Origin: Craterostigma plantagineum
Lineage: Eukaryota > Streptophyta > Magnoliopsida > Lamiales > Linderniaceae
Length of the DNA: 64,000 nucleotides
Reading direction: 5' to 3'
Assembly: GCA_027422505.1 (NCBI GenBank)
Contig: JAPQWV010000017.1
Location: 19,469,501 to 19,533,500 of the forward strand
Notes under the pieces: model-generated
Seen by the model: the letters and a program-made list of their open reading frames with translations, nothing else
The model's database searches: none
Told to the model about the DNA's origin: nothing
Program-made: the position numbers and the translations under genes
Part shown: piece by piece, positions 11,513 to 24,383 of the stretch
How the letters are laid out: each line of letters begins with the position of its first letter
How positions within the stretch are numbered: position 1 is the first letter of the stretch

Positions 11513-12865
11513 GCGTTTGGATTGGCATTGTTATCCCCGGATTTAACCGGTCCAATATTCGAGTTTAATCGAAATAGGCGGGTAACATTCCCCGCGAAAG
11601 ACACCTCCCGAGGAGGAACATCCCCTGCGGGAAAACTCTCGAGGCAAAAAATAGTCTCGAGACAGCCTACGCCCCAAGAGCGCTACCCGAGGAACGACGC
11701 TTTGCTCGAGCATATTCCCGAGGGCAGACCAGCCCATGTCTAAGGCCCATCTGCTGAAGCCCACTTGTCTAAAGCCCATGCGGCAACACCATTTGATCCA
11801 TGATGGCCATGAAGTGATGGTGGGTTGGTTACAACCCCACTAACCCGATCATGGGCCATTACCTCTCATAAGTGACCTATATAGACAAGCTTCGTCGGGA
11901 GATTAAGAGGGAGAGGAACCGGGAAAAAGGCGGGGCCCGAGAACGACCCGAGCACGTCGGCATGAGCGACCCGAGCACGTCGGCATGAACGACCCGAGCA
12001 CATCGGCATGAACGAGCCGAGCAACTCAATCCTAAGACGCAGAGTGGACATGTCGAGCTGGTCGCGCTTCGCAAGGAGAATGCGGGAAAGAACATGGGGA
12101 CCACGTCGCCGCGAGGAGTCCGCAAAAGAAGCGGGCTAGGGTGATGACCAGGTCAAGGCGAGGTAAAGGCGAGGCTAGTACAAAAGGTAACGGCCGAGTC
12201 ATTTTCCGAGGTATACCTAAACGAACATTGAAACTGTCTTTTAAGCCTAGCACCTGTCATTACCCGTTCTTTGATGACGAAGATGATTATCTGACTTGAG
12301 CGTCGGAGATGCATTGCCGAAACAATGCCTTTCTGCTTGGTTTTGATGTTTCAGGCATTTTACGGCGGCGACGGGGGCCAACGGTCTACTTTACGCGCCA
12401 ATGCGGGGAGGCGATTTTTCAGTCCGCATCAATTGGCGCCGTCTGTGGGAACGTATAGGAAAAAATACGATGCGTTTCAATGATCTCTGTCCACTCTGAA
12501 GTCGTTAGCCATCATGACCTCCCCGTCGCCGCCGACCAAGACCACAACCATGGCGCTGTCGAAAACCAGCCAGGACAAATGAACAACCAAGCACTATCGC
12601 TGAACAGAGGGGTGCAGTGCGACGACCGCAGGCAGCCACCACCAAGCCCGATTCGTCGCGAGCAGATTTATCGTAGTCGCCAGAACGATCCATTCCCCGC
12701 AGTTTACAGCCATACATGCCGGCCCGAGCGCGGCTATCGGAGAGGCTGAGCCCACCATTAGATCTTCGTTTGCGTCCTCGCTTCACCTATCCGACCATCG
12801 CCGGAGCCGATCCGATGCTGATTTGAACCGAGAAGGGACGAAGGGATAATTTACAAACTCGAGAT
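11513..12865 (+). mobile_element. Gypsy-type retrotransposon 5' end: LTR, primer-binding site and start of gag-like frame
   Basis: A GC-rich, CTCGAG-rich LTR-like block (roughly 11,513-12,428, left edge uncertain) ends in ...CAGTCCGCA. It is followed by TTGGCGCCGTCTGTGGGAA (12,433-12,451), a primer-binding and leader motif common in plant Gypsy elements. An open frame starts at 12,480 (MISVHSEVVSHHDLPVAAD) and stops at 12,749; it is low-complexity and only gag-like by position. The element continues after the hAT insertion at 12,866, since the sequence resumes at 13,689. No pol motifs are seen. Confidence 0.5.
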
Positions 12866-13680
12866 TAGGGTTGCAAATAAATCGAATCTTTTAGTTCGAT
12901 TTGAAATTCACGATTCGGAGAGATATTAGGATAACAAATCCGAATAAGAATATTTTTTTCGATTCGAATAAGTTTCGAATAAGAATACAATATGGCAATA
13001 TTCGATTCGAATTTTTTTAGAATATTCGATCCGAATAATATAATATAGATTAATAATATAAATACTTGTAGTTAAACTAACATATAATATAAATGAAATA
13101 CTTACAAGAATATATATAAATATATATGGCCCAAAGTGAAAAGCCCACATGATTTAATTGAAAATAGTTAAACTAATAAACAATTAATAAACAAAAGCCC
13201 TAGACGATTGAATTACTTCTTGCAATAATTTGAGCGCCACCGTAGTTCTGCTCTCCCTCGCACAACCACCTATGGCAACACCAATCGCATCTCTCTCACA
13301 GCCACTAGAAGTAGGCTCTCCCTCAGGCTTCGAGTGCCAGACGCACGTAAAGCAAAAGATATTTGTGTGCTTTCGTATGATGTATTGGATAACCTAATGA
13401 TATGCATTGCTATGTTTTTCTTTTCATGTCGCAACCGCAATTTTCATCCACTATGTATTTTTTTTGCTTTATTTGTTTTCTTAAAACAGGTTTTCTGAAA
13501 AAAACATTCGTATCAGAATTTTCGAATATTCGCAAATATATTCGAATATATTATCAAATAGAATATGAATCAATTTTAGTATTCGAATAATAAAAGAATA
13601 TGAATATGAATATTCGGAAAATAAAAGATACAAATAGAATATGGCGATATTCGACTCGGTTCGATTCGTTTGCAACAGTA
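12866..13680. mobile_element. Non-autonomous hAT element, group B, copy 2
   Basis: A perfect 8-bp duplication CTCGAGAT (12,858-12,865 and 13,681-13,688) flanks ends TAGGGTTGCAAAT and TTTGCAACAGTA, the last five bases being mutated from CCCTA. Subterminal regions hold GAATATTCG-type repeats. The core (about 13,190-13,420) looks like leader or first-exon sequence of a larger element, consistent with internal deletion. It is inserted in the Gypsy relic. Confidence 0.9.
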
Positions 13681-13688
13681 CTCGAGAT

Positions 13689-16220
13689 GCGCAAATCTTT
13701 CGACGAAACAACACCACCATCGAAACCTTCCAACCTCCAACAACGGTCATTCTGAGATAGTCGAGGGCGGATCTGTCGCCGATCAGATAGCCAAATTTTG
13801 GTCTGTTTTCATCGTTTTGGGGGTTCGTTGACAAATATCTTAAACTAAGGGGAAGATTATGTTATTTTAGTTGGAAGCGTAATTGATGAAATCTGAAATT
13901 ATGGGGTCATTCTGTGAATAATGGAAATACTTGAAGCGTTGGAGTAAATTTCTTAGGCTTATGTTGGGCCATGAGTCGGGCTCACTATGCACAAGCTCTG
14001 CTATTATAATTCTTCTTGAGGTTGCTGGGATTAATTCTTACGTAAACGGTTAGCCGAAGTTATTTCGCTAGGACTGCGAAAATTAATATTATGGGCCTTT
14101 GGAGTAGAATGTATGGGCCTGGTGCTATTATTTCTATTAGACCTGCTGGGATTTGCTTTGTTGGGCCTTTAGGATTATTTTATTGGGTCCCATGGTTGCT
14201 GAATTCGGTTTGCAGCTTTGATCGCATGGTTCTGAAGATCATTGAATGTGCGATAAAATGATATCAATACATGAAATGATTAAATGCACATTTATGTTTT
14301 CTGTTGAGGTATTTCGAGTGCAGGAATTCTCGACAAGGTAGGCCCACGGGGACAGACAGACATCGCCTACGGTATCACGATGAAAATTTGCAGCTTCGAG
14401 AGAATAAATATCGAGGCAGCGTAAACCTGTCCTCGCGGGCAGTTTATGAGAAGGCATATCCGGGAGGGAGAGAGTAGATTTGATAATATACCCTTGGGTC
14501 GTGGCTCGATGCAATGTTTCTCGCCGCTCGACCTCCATTATTGCAGAAAAGGACCTCAAACCAGCCCGAGAGATTGATCGATAAATGCATGAAGAAATAA
14601 ACCATGCTCGCCATCGAGGACAGCCAAAACCTGCTCAAATCGGTGGAGTCTTACGCCTGTAATGTAGCCCTCGAGTTTCGCCCGCACAGCTCAGCTAAGG
14701 ATCCGAGGCGGCCCGACTGATACACCTCCCTTCGATTAATTTTTTTCTTCGGGGCCGTGGCGTCCACCATCGAAGATCAATATCAGGCCGATGACGATGA
14801 GTCTAATACAACACACTGCAAAAATCGACGATCAACGTCGCGTCACCAACACAAAATCCTGATCGGACTATCTCGAAGAATCAGAAAAATCGACATGATC
14901 CACGCCCCATCGAAGATATTAACTATGTAATATTCATGTCTTCACTTTATCTTCTCCATGATTTGTCGGGCTCGAATCGAGGCGGTCCGTTCGAAGAACT
15001 ATGGAGATCGACTGAAAATAGGAAAAACAAGCAAAGTCGAGATTCCCGAATGATTGAAGCAGATGCCCCATGAAAGCGGCGACCGTGGCTATGATGGTGA
15101 TGAGCAGGGCCACTCCTCCAATCGACAGTGGCAGATCCGCCGTTGAATACGACTTCAAACCCGGTTGTAAGTTTTGTCAATTTACGTGGGTAAATTTGAA
15201 ATTACAAAACAATGGGACCGTCTTTGTTCTATGGGTATTAGGATTGACTTTTTGAAGCATCGAAACATGCGGGTAAGATTCATAATTGACGAGACTTTCT
15301 GGTTCGGGAATATTATTTCGGCTGAATTGTTATTATCGAGCTGGTTTTTCCCGGTTGAACTCCGAATATTATGTGGGTCGATTGCCCTTTGGACTTCTTA
15401 GGCTTAACATTATCTATGTGAAACCACTAAACTTATATGGGGCGAATTACTATCTGGGCTATTGATATTTGCTTGAACCGATTATTATTTATATGTGATA
15501 CGAAGTAGTGTGAAAGCTGATATTAACATGCATACAGATATTTCGGAAATGGTTGACAATTTTTGCTATTACGAAATTTATTATCGTGCTCGGGAAATGT
15601 TGATCATGCTATTTATCGAAGAAGTGATATTACGTGGTGATATGAAATAAAATTCAGAGGTTTAGGCTATGATGCTAATAAACGTTTGAAGTCTCAAGAG
15701 GACAAGTTCGTCGAGGTCTTATGCTCGAACGGATGTTTTGCCACATTTGTTGAGGGTAAAATACATCGCGCCGATTAGAAAAGTTAGTTCGAGGTCGTAT
15801 CTCTCGGCCGAATCATCACAATCGATAAATGTCGAGGCACCGCCAGACTCGCGTGAAGCTCTCCACGACCACCTCGAGCAACAAAGGGGAATATCATGGC
15901 GCACGGAACACCCAACGCCATCAAGTATCTCGATCTAACCATCATCATTCATGAAGCTGAGGTCGATGGTGGGATTCGCTGCAACATCCTCTATATGCGG
16001 AAACACGATTCGGCGATTAAAGTCATGGCCTGAAAAACTGGGATTACGCGACCCGCAACCTGAAGGTACATAATCTGATATATTACTTTAAACATTGATA
16101 ACAGATGAACGTCGGATTCGAGTCGACGATTTACTCTAAACAAGGTGCAAACGAAAAATCTTATCAAACGAGCAATCTTTCATTCCTCTCGGGGAACAAA
16201 CCATCGAGTGATGCGCAAGT
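13689..16220. other. Probable continuation of retroelement relic, no identifiable gene
   Basis: The sequence is CTCGAG/TCGAGG-rich in patches (14,340-14,700; 15,700-15,960), resembling the Gypsy relic on the other side of the hAT insertion. Open frames of up to about 106 codons show no motif I recognise. No second LTR copy was found by eye. Confidence 0.35.
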
Positions 16221-16251
16221 ATCAATATCCTAATTGAATTAGGATATTGAT
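16221..16251. repeat. 31-nt near-complete palindrome at a relic boundary
   Basis: Arms ATCAATATCCTAATT and AATTAGGATATTGAT are perfect 15-bp inverted repeats around one G. The palindrome sits exactly where the Gypsy-like sequence gives way to Copia pol sequence. Confidence 0.8.
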
Positions 16252-18250
16252 CCTGTTACTGGTAGACAAGTTAGGGTAATCCAAGTCTGGATACCTAAGA
16301 ATCTAATCCTAAACCGGACCCAAGTCTACGTGGGTACCAAAGACTTTGGTTGCTCTTGCAGAAATACTTGCAGGAATCCAACAAGACCAACTAGTTCTAG
16401 ACAGCAGATGCTGTCGGCACATGACCGAGGAAAGAAGACGTCTCACGGGCGTTAAACCATGTGCCAAGATTATGATTACCTTAGGAACCGACAATACTGA
16501 CACTCTAAACTGGAATAAGCAAGTACTTATATTCCAACGTGTTTGGTAACCTGTGAGTCCAAGAGAAGGCTATGGCACAAAAGATTGGATCATCTAAAAT
16601 TGAAAATAATTACATATTCAAGATGGACTAATCTAGTTTATAACCCATCGACACTAACATATACTGGAGATAAATTAATTTTCAACATGCCAACCAGTCT
16701 TAGTAATAAGCTTAGGGGGAAGTAGACAGATACTGAATTTTTCAACCTTACACTAACGTCATAGTCTGATAACCATAGAATACTCCATGAGTTATATATG
16801 CTGTCAGGTCATTTCAGCAAAGTGGAGTAGCTGAGAAAACAAACCGGATGCTCATAGAAGCAGCCAGAATTACGCTAGCAGATACATATCTGAAGAATTC
16901 TGAGAAAAAGTCAATACCAGTCGCTACACTTAGAATCTGTCACTAGTTTGCAAGGAGGCAGAAAAGACTACACGAAGAGATCTAAGCTGGAAACGTTTCG
17001 GATATTTCAAGATGTCTGGAAGACGACTATACCGGATAATCGACTCCAAAAGGATTTTGTAAGGAACCCCGGTGTGAGAGCTTAAGCCGGCTTAGCAATC
17101 AAATGGAGGTCCAAATGAGGGGATACTGCATGAGGGATCCAGCTAAGCAAAATTCGATAATCAACGAAGAAATACCAGTTGACTATTGGATGAAGGGACA
17201 ATCTGAGGGGGAATCCATCAGATGAGACTGGGCTAAACCTAACCACCTTAAGAAACTCACCATTAGAGATTCCAGTGTGAAATAAAAACCAAGCGTCAGT
17301 CAACATGCTTGCTTATGCCTCTGTCTCAACCACGGTCTTCAAGGATTAAGACCTTAAGGGACAACTTGATGAAAGCCACGCAGAAACTGAACCAGTTTGA
17401 GCATAGCCAAGTTTGGATGGTTATTCCAAAACCACATTAAATAATGACCGGTACAAAAATGGGTGTTCAAAAACAAGGCGAGATTGGTCACTCCAGGATA
17501 CCTGCAGATGGAAGGAACTGATTGTGAAACTGTCGCATTGGACGCGAGACTTGAAGCCATCTGGGTTATACTCAGTACATGAGGACTTCAAGCAATAATT
17601 TAAAGAAGGTTGGTATGGACGACTGTTCAGAGACCAACTCAAATGAGCACATCAAACATGAAGATGAAGAGGGCGTGGCAAACACACCTAAATACTGGAG
17701 GGACATAGGTTTATTATACCTAACGGCCAGCAGACCGGATACCACATGCAGTATCGGTCTCTGAGGACGGCGTCAGTCGTCCAAGGGTTATACCAATGGT
17801 GACCACGACGATTCCAGGACTGACCAAAGAGCACCAGTACATACCAGTGCCTCGATGATCGGTCAGTATCCATATTCAACAAGCAAGCTTAAGTAGCCAC
17901 AACAGCTGAAGCAAAACCCATGATGATTGGGAGATACTGCTCTCATAACACAGATATGACATCAAATGATTGTGGCATTAAGAAAACTAACATTTCTGTA
18001 TCTCGTAAAGATACAAGTGAATCAGCCATCATTTAGGATAGGATATTCCAGTTAGACCAAACCTAGACCGAGTTGACCTATGGTTAATCGTGCTGACCAG
18101 AAGCAAACCGATTCGACCGGAGTGCCAGCTAACATGGATCAGTAAGCAGATGTTTAGAAGACCAAAATTTGAATTTGTGATCAGATAGCAAATCCTATAC
18201 CATGGCGATCGTCTAAGAGCCTAGAATCTAGCAGATTTTACAGACCGGGA
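16252..18250 (+). pseudogene. Decayed Copia (Sirevirus-like) gag-pol remnant
   Basis: The order of fragments matches Copia pol. VIQVWIPKN precedes the protease-like LVLDSRCCRHMTEE (family pattern LDSGCSRHMTG, catalytic Gly lost). Then come the GAG-pre-integrase WHKRLDHLKLK near 16,570, an integrase tail like TPQQNGVAERKNRT near 16,815, RT/RNase H-region LLYLTASRPDTTC near 17,715, and a TKPL-like C-terminus near 18,150. The text is riddled with stops and frame changes, and most of the RT appears deleted. It is not functional. Confidence 0.7.
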
Positions 18251-20197
18251 TTCAGACATCTCAGCAAAAAGCTATTCTACTCTTAGTGAAGCTGCTTCAT
18301 TGGATGTCACGCGACGACATGGTGAACATCCAACATCGTTTGGAGATCATAGAGTGGAAGGATCAGACACGATAGACCTTCTACAATCACAAGATCGGTA
18401 CTCCACTCAACGATCATTAGAGGTTGAGTGATCAAGAAAGCGAGACTGAGGGACACTTCGACAAACCGGCAAGTGACAGACACATGAGACCGCTCTTCAA
18501 AGCTAAGTCAATCTTCTTTCAGAGTGCTTTAGGACTGTTAGAAATATCTTAGAGTCCTAGCATGAAGTCAGGGGGAACGATGTTATATCAATGTAAATGA
18601 TATAACGCAGTTGCCTAGACATTACAAAAATGTTGCATTTTGATGATTTCAGTGCACGACTTTTTCCTGCATTTCTTCATAAAACCAGCTCGTACACTTA
18701 TCCCAGTCGATTTCAGCCAAAATTGAACTCCGTCAAATATCCACTACAGAAACTTAAACATATATCTTATATCGGTTTAAGCCAAGTTCTCATTACCTAT
18801 ATCGGATTCCTTCTGAAACCGGGACTAGAATCTGTCCAATGGATATTACACCATACCCATGCTACTGGTTAAAGACCGACTTTGCTTTAATAATTGCACT
18901 GCATCAATGCACGTATTATATATCTTGGCATAGCTGGCTTTGAGTTTGCAGGGTCATCTGAATGCGTGAATAGTCTTGTCATCAAAGAATCTCTGCCAAT
19001 AGACAAAACTTAAAGTTCCGACGCACTGACTGGAGCGATAAGGATAGCCTGGGTTATTGTACACCCGTGATACAACACGAAGAAACTCTCCCAAGGATTT
19101 AAGGACATTGCACCCTCTTTCGAAGTTCATCAACCTACAATTGACTGAGTTCACAATGCCTAAACCTCCAAAACATCTACCACCCTTAGTCAGGATAAGC
19201 CTCACAACTAGAAAAAGCCTAACTAGTCTAAATCCGGTTTTCCCTTAGACCATCTCAGAGTCGCAATGACTCGACACCGACCCATTAGGGTATACAAAGA
19301 CCTCTTGGCGGTCTAACAAAGATGTAAAGACGCTGTTTCCGACCAGCAAGAATTCTAAATCAAGTCCGACGACACAAAAGGCTAGCATCGGGAAGCTTCT
19401 CTGTGGACTGGGCGAGGTGAAAGTGACAAACCCATGACACACAGAAGATGGCACTAGCTGAAAAGAAGATGCCGTCGGCAGGGCAGGCCATCCTGGCACT
19501 ACAAGGATCCAAAGAAGAGGATGGCGCCCGTCCCGGTTTCTTGGTGGAGAAAAGGCTGAGAACCCACCAAGAAACGGCACTGGAGCTGATGAGTGGATAC
19601 CCGGGATTGAATGCCATGCCAGACGGTATCCCTCCGTTCCTATCAGATTCGTTATGCTCTCTGAGGAGAAAACAAGCGGAGGATCTCCTCGTCGCAACAT
19701 CTTATTCCCCGAAGAAGCCCTCGACAAGGCGCGGGTTCAGGGGATACCGTAGCTCTGCAAGAGGCCAGCTACTGAGGCGGAGCAAATCGGACAAGGTTTT
19801 CTTCAGACCTTTAATAGTCCCGTTGAGGCTGAGTCTTCATTGTGCTTTATGAGGAGAAAACAACCGCAATGACGACTCTCCTGCACAATAACAAAGGCTA
19901 CCTTCCCTCATATCGGACAAGCGATTGTCAAAAAGGGGGAAGAATAGTACTGCCAATTCAGGAGAAAGGGCAGATGGCAGTACTGGCGAAGCAGAAGGCC
20001 GAGACCACCATCAATCGGAAGGTCGAAGAACTGGCCTACTGACGAAGCAAAAGGTCGAGACCGGAAGATGTCATCAACAGGAAGATCGAAGAACTGGCTA
20101 ACGACGGTTGTAATAGATTGGTAGATGTATCAAATCCCTTTGATAAAAATACCTTTCTACTTCGTTGAGTTTTGACAATCACCAAAAAGTTGGAAAT
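18251..20197 (+). mobile_element. Copia internal region between pol and 3' LTR
   Basis: The stretch contains an open frame 19,448-19,852 (begins MALAEKKMPSAGQAI) and an overlapping minus-strand frame; neither matches anything I recognise. Sireviruses often carry an extra 3' region after pol. A polypurine-like CACCAAAAAGTTGGAAAT lies directly before the LTR at 20,198; the family form has a G run there. Confidence 0.45.
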
Positions 20198-21128
20198 TGT
20201 TAGAAATCGTGAATCAAATTCAGATTAAACAGTTGTGATTGTCCAAACTTGACTGAGTATACCGATTAAGCGAAGGCTCAGAATCGGATACCAGTCAGCA
20301 GTTCACAAGCGCACCAAAAACCGGATGTAAATTGCCAAGACCGGAGTGCATATACCGGACCTGCCACGTGGACGAAAATTCGAAATTATTCGAGGCGGGA
20401 TGTCGAAGACTTCTGATAAAGCATTTAATGCAAGGCTGCGAGGATAAAGCCAAACTGAAGTCAAGCCAAGCTAAAAGAGGAAAAAGCAAATGCACAGCGC
20501 AAACTGCTATGGAAACCGGACAGTACCCGTTTTGGGTAAGTAACATTTAATGAACTGACCGGTACAAGGAGCTATCTCACAACGGCTCCCTTCATCAAGC
20601 TCAACTATAAAAAGGAGAGAGGCGTGATGAAGAGAGATGACGACTAACCTTGAAAGTGAAAAACAAGTGAAAAACTGTTAAGCTCTTAAGCGAGTTATTT
20701 GGGTGTTGTCCTCACTGTACGTAGACCAGTTTCGGTTAGTAAGTGAGTTGTTTCCAAGGGACTTTAACAAGCTCTTGAAGTAGGTGGATTGTATTATACG
20801 ACTGTTTAGGTGATTCATTAGATTAAAGCTGAGACCAGCTGGGTAGGTTGTACTTAGTGTATAACTGAAGATCTAGTGAACCTTCCTTGCGAGGAAGAAG
20901 GGGAGACGTAGGAGAGTTAACTTCGAACTTCCAAAAACAAACCAGTGTTCCTTCACACACACAAACACATCACGATTATCATCGGTCTTGGTTCAAAACC
21001 GACTGATCCGTTTCCGCACGTTACACTAGGAAAAATATCAAGTGCCGGTATTGACCCTAACCGGTTGAGTACCGAAAAAGCGACAAACGTTTATTCACCC
21101 CCTCTAAACGCGTTAATCGATCCTAACA
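20198..21128 (+). mobile_element. 3' LTR of the Sirevirus-like Copia relic
   Basis: The 931-bp block begins TGTTAGAAATC and ends GATCCTAACA, so TGTTAG...CTAACA form the short inverted LTR ends. It follows the degenerate polypurine tract and contains CACCCCCTCTAAACG just inside the 3' end, typical of SIRE-type LTRs. The next 5 bp (TTATT) do not match the bases before the LTR, as expected when the 5' LTR lies elsewhere or is lost. No 5' LTR was found. Confidence 0.6.
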
Positions 21129-21438
21129 TTATTATTACTACTATTAATTTTTTATTATTTAGTAAAAAAACTCATTATGGGCTAAACTTTGGATTCGAAG
21201 ACAAACCATTTGACATGGAATTTCAATAATAAGCTTTTAGATTTAACCTCTTGGACGAATCGAAAACTAAATCCGCTCAATTGTCAAACGAAAAATTTGG
21301 GAGAAACCTGAATGTCAAATCGAAGTCTGGAATCCACACGGATCATAAATAGATTTGATCGATTGTATGTATATTCAACAAATTGAGTGGTTGTTTATAG
21401 TATTTATGTAATAGTCAGCGATTACTCACAGTCACATA

Positions 21439-22334
21439 TAGAGGTGGTTCGGTACGGTATACCGTACCAAAACCGTGATACCTATACCGTACCGAAATTT
21501 CGGTATCCGAAAAAATCATACCAATACTATACCAAAATTTCGGTATACCTGAAATTTCGATACGGTATCATACCGAAATTTCGGTATGGTATCGGTATCA
21601 TACCTTCTATACCATTCATACGGAGGGTTTTTACCATGCATGTCTCGTGACTCGTTAATTCGTTGTTTTGGAATTTTTAATCAATTCAAACTCCTTAGGC
21701 CCCAATAAGATAGATTACTAATACCAAATTTTTCAAAACAAAAAGATTTTTTAACCTTAAATAATTTACATATTTTAGCTAGTCTCCTTAGTAAGACAAA
21801 AAACTTTACATAACCACAAAATACAACTTTATATACAGAGTAATTACAACGAAGCGGCTATATTTAAAAAATTAGTGACGATTAACAAAAAGTAATTACA
21901 TTGCATCTTCACGCTTTCAAAAATTATGAAAAAAAATTAAAAAATCAAAAAGTAACCGTTACTTGAGTTACATAAGTAAAATATGGTAGGCTCAATATTA
22001 GAAAGTTGTGCATAAGTTAATAATTTAGGGGTAAATAAGTTTACGAAGATCCTTAATTTTTCATTTGATAGTTTTTGAAATAATATAATAGATATCGGTG
22101 TGTGTATATATATATATATTATATATTTATAAAATATATTAAAAGTTTTAGAATTTCGGTATTCGGTATAATCGGTATACCTAGTTTTAAAAACTTCCAT
22201 ACCATTACCTTACCGAAAATTTTCGGTACGGTATCATACATTACCAAAAACTTCGATATACCAAAATTTTCGATATTTTCGATACAATTCGATACGATAA
22301 GGACGATATTTCGGGATTTCGTTATTTTTCTCGA
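21439..22334. mobile_element. Non-autonomous hAT-like element, group D (GGTATACCG repeats)
   Basis: The left end is TAGAGGTGGTTCGGTACGG. The flanks are GTCACATA (21,431-21,438) and GTCGCATA (22,335-22,342), 7 of 8 matching. The right end (...TTTTTCTCGA) is badly mutated. Both subterminal regions (about 21,440-21,625 and 22,150-22,300) are dense in GGTATACCG, TACCGAAATTTCGGTA and similar palindromes. It ends 77 bp before the start codon of the next gene. Confidence 0.65.
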
Positions 22335-22411
22335 GTCGCATACGAATTTAAAGGCAAACTCGTGACGAGGTTTTGACGATACAAAATTGGGAATAGAACT
22401 TGCGAGAGAAA

Positions 22412-23775
22412 ATGGCGAGAGCTGCTCTTCTTCAACTGCTTATTTCTCGATCTCGAAGGAGTCTCTCAGGTGAATTTGTTGTAGCTTCTTTGATTTTCCT
22501 CCTTTCTTTGAGCTGCATTTTTTTATTGGTTTATGAGATCGTTCAGCATGTAATTGGTCCAATCTTCGCGATTTGATTTGAAATGCCATGAATTCTTGAA
22601 TGAGACAGTTTTTCCAAGTTAGTTTTCTGATGCTTGTTACGGTACGCCTATGTTTCTTCGATCGACGTTTATCGAATTTGATGGTGTTTTGTCTCCCAAA
22701 CTGATTGATGTATCCTCATCGACTTGTTAGTTCTAGAGCAGTCTCCTGCTCTATTTGATTGCTCATTCGATTGAACAAATTTGGCTTATACATTCCGCTG
22801 GGCAAAGATTAGGCCACGTTAAGGAGTAAATGACAACAATCCCAATTTGTGCAATGTATGTCATGTGTAGGAACACCAAGTGTTCGACATAATGCTCACA
22901 AAAGCAAACATAGCATGTCACTACATGATTCTTCTGTGTAAATGTTCCTTTGAATCAAAAACTTCTTTCCCACGATGAGATGGTCTGTAATGTAACACGT
23001 TCACAGATTTCATGATTCGGAAACTGTTGTCTTTCAACAGTAGTCAGTCTACTATTTTTACTTGTTGATATCAATAGAAATGTTCATTGCATCAGGTCAT
23101 AATACTCTCGCTTGGACTCACACTTGGTCAAACTCCCTCAAGACCAATGCCCGCCCAAGCCCTACCATGCGATTAACTGCTCCCCATAAGCGACTACTAT
23201 CCCGAGCATCATCAGCGCAAGTAGCCGACGACCACAAGCTCACCATCGGCCCTCGTAAGGGAGGAGGAGGAGACAACCTTAACAAAAACGAAGAACAAGA
23301 AAAAGACCATGGAGTCGTCTACTACGGTCCCATATCGAACACCATCAAGAAAGTGAAGCTCCTCTCACTCTCCACTTGCTGCCTCTCGGTCTCGCTGGGG
23401 CCCGTCATTACATTCATGACTTCCCCAGACATGAACGTAATACTGAAAGGCGCAGTTGCTTCGACTGTGATATTCTTCAGCGCTTCGACGACAGCAGCCC
23501 TTCATTGGTTCGTAAGCCCTTACGTTCACAAGCTTAGGTGGCTGCCCGGTTCAGACAGCTTTGAGGTGGAGATGATGACGTGGATGGCCACTTACACGCC
23601 GAAGACTTTAAGGTTTGCTGATATTAGGCCGCCCGAGACTAATAGGCCATTCGTGTCGTTTAAGGCGAATGGTAAGTTTTACTTTGTTGACGCCGAGCAT
23701 TGTCCTAACAAGGCCTTGCTGGCTAAGCTGACCCCGTCGAAGCAGGCCCGTGAGTCGCCTTTTAAGAACTTGTGA
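22412..23775 (+). CDS. TMEM70-like mitochondrial membrane protein
   Basis: Two exons, 22,412-22,469 and 23,096-23,775, joined in phase (GT-AG), encode 245 residues. The N-terminus MARAALLQLLISRSRRSLSG is arginine-rich and lacks acidic residues, typical of a mitochondrial presequence. Two membrane segments follow at about residues 108-128 (LSLSTCCLSVSLGPVITF) and 137-158 (GAVASTVIFFSASTTAALHW). The C-terminal part has MTWMATYTPKTLRFADI and FYFVDAEHCPNKALLAKLTP, the conserved core of the TMEM70/TMEM186 family. In animals TMEM70 is an inner-membrane factor that helps assemble ATP synthase; the plant role is inferred by family. The start ATG supplies the presequence, and a shorter start in exon 2 would lose it. 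Confidence 0.85.
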
Positions 23776-23943
23776 GGTTCTTTTCGTAGTTTTGTGTAGT
23801 TTGGGATATCTTCTTCTCGAAGACTTGTTTTTTGCCCCGAGGTACACCGCGGTTGAAACGTTTTAGCATAAATTCGACATCAACGTTTGATTGTTTTGTC
23901 GAGCCCTTCGAACGAAAATATTATACTCGTTTATGTTTTCTTG

Positions 23944-23945
<2 letters not shown>

Positions 23946-23991
<46 letters not shown>
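23946..23991. repeat. (TC)n microsatellite
   Basis: About 22 uninterrupted TC units, about 170 bp downstream of the TMEM70-like stop codon. Confidence 0.95.
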
Positions 23992-23992
<1 letters not shown>

Positions 23993-24383
23993 AACATATC
24001 AATTTTAATGCAACGTCAAACTTTGTAGATGCTATTTTTATCCCATAATAAAGTGATGGTAATACAGTGGCAAAATTTATTTTACTTATTAATGTATGTT
24101 ATATATAATATTTTGATTCCATAGGAAAGGCAGGGATGATAATGCAACGGGAAATTTTTATTTTTGTGATTAATGCAGTGTTTGTGCATATATTGCGCCG
24201 TGCCGTTCAAACTTCGAGATATATTTTGAAGATAAATAACTCTCTGAAGATAAAGTAAAATATATTATCTTTGTGCTCGCCTCTAGAACCATCAAACATG
24301 AAGTCAAACTAAGGCAGCTTCCATATTTAACCGAGGCTTCAGTGTCCATGTTCGATTTGGATAGAATGCTACTAGAAATAATA

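Noticed and set aside
18537..18620. Possible LTR start (TGTTAGAAATATC / TGTTATATCAATG) before the Copia 3' region
   Set aside because: No matching CTAACA end or copy of the 20,198-21,128 LTR follows; only the first few bases resemble it.
19245..19727. 160-codon minus-strand frame
   Set aside because: It lies antisense within the Copia relic, has no known motif and overlaps a plus-strand frame of similar length; likely chance.
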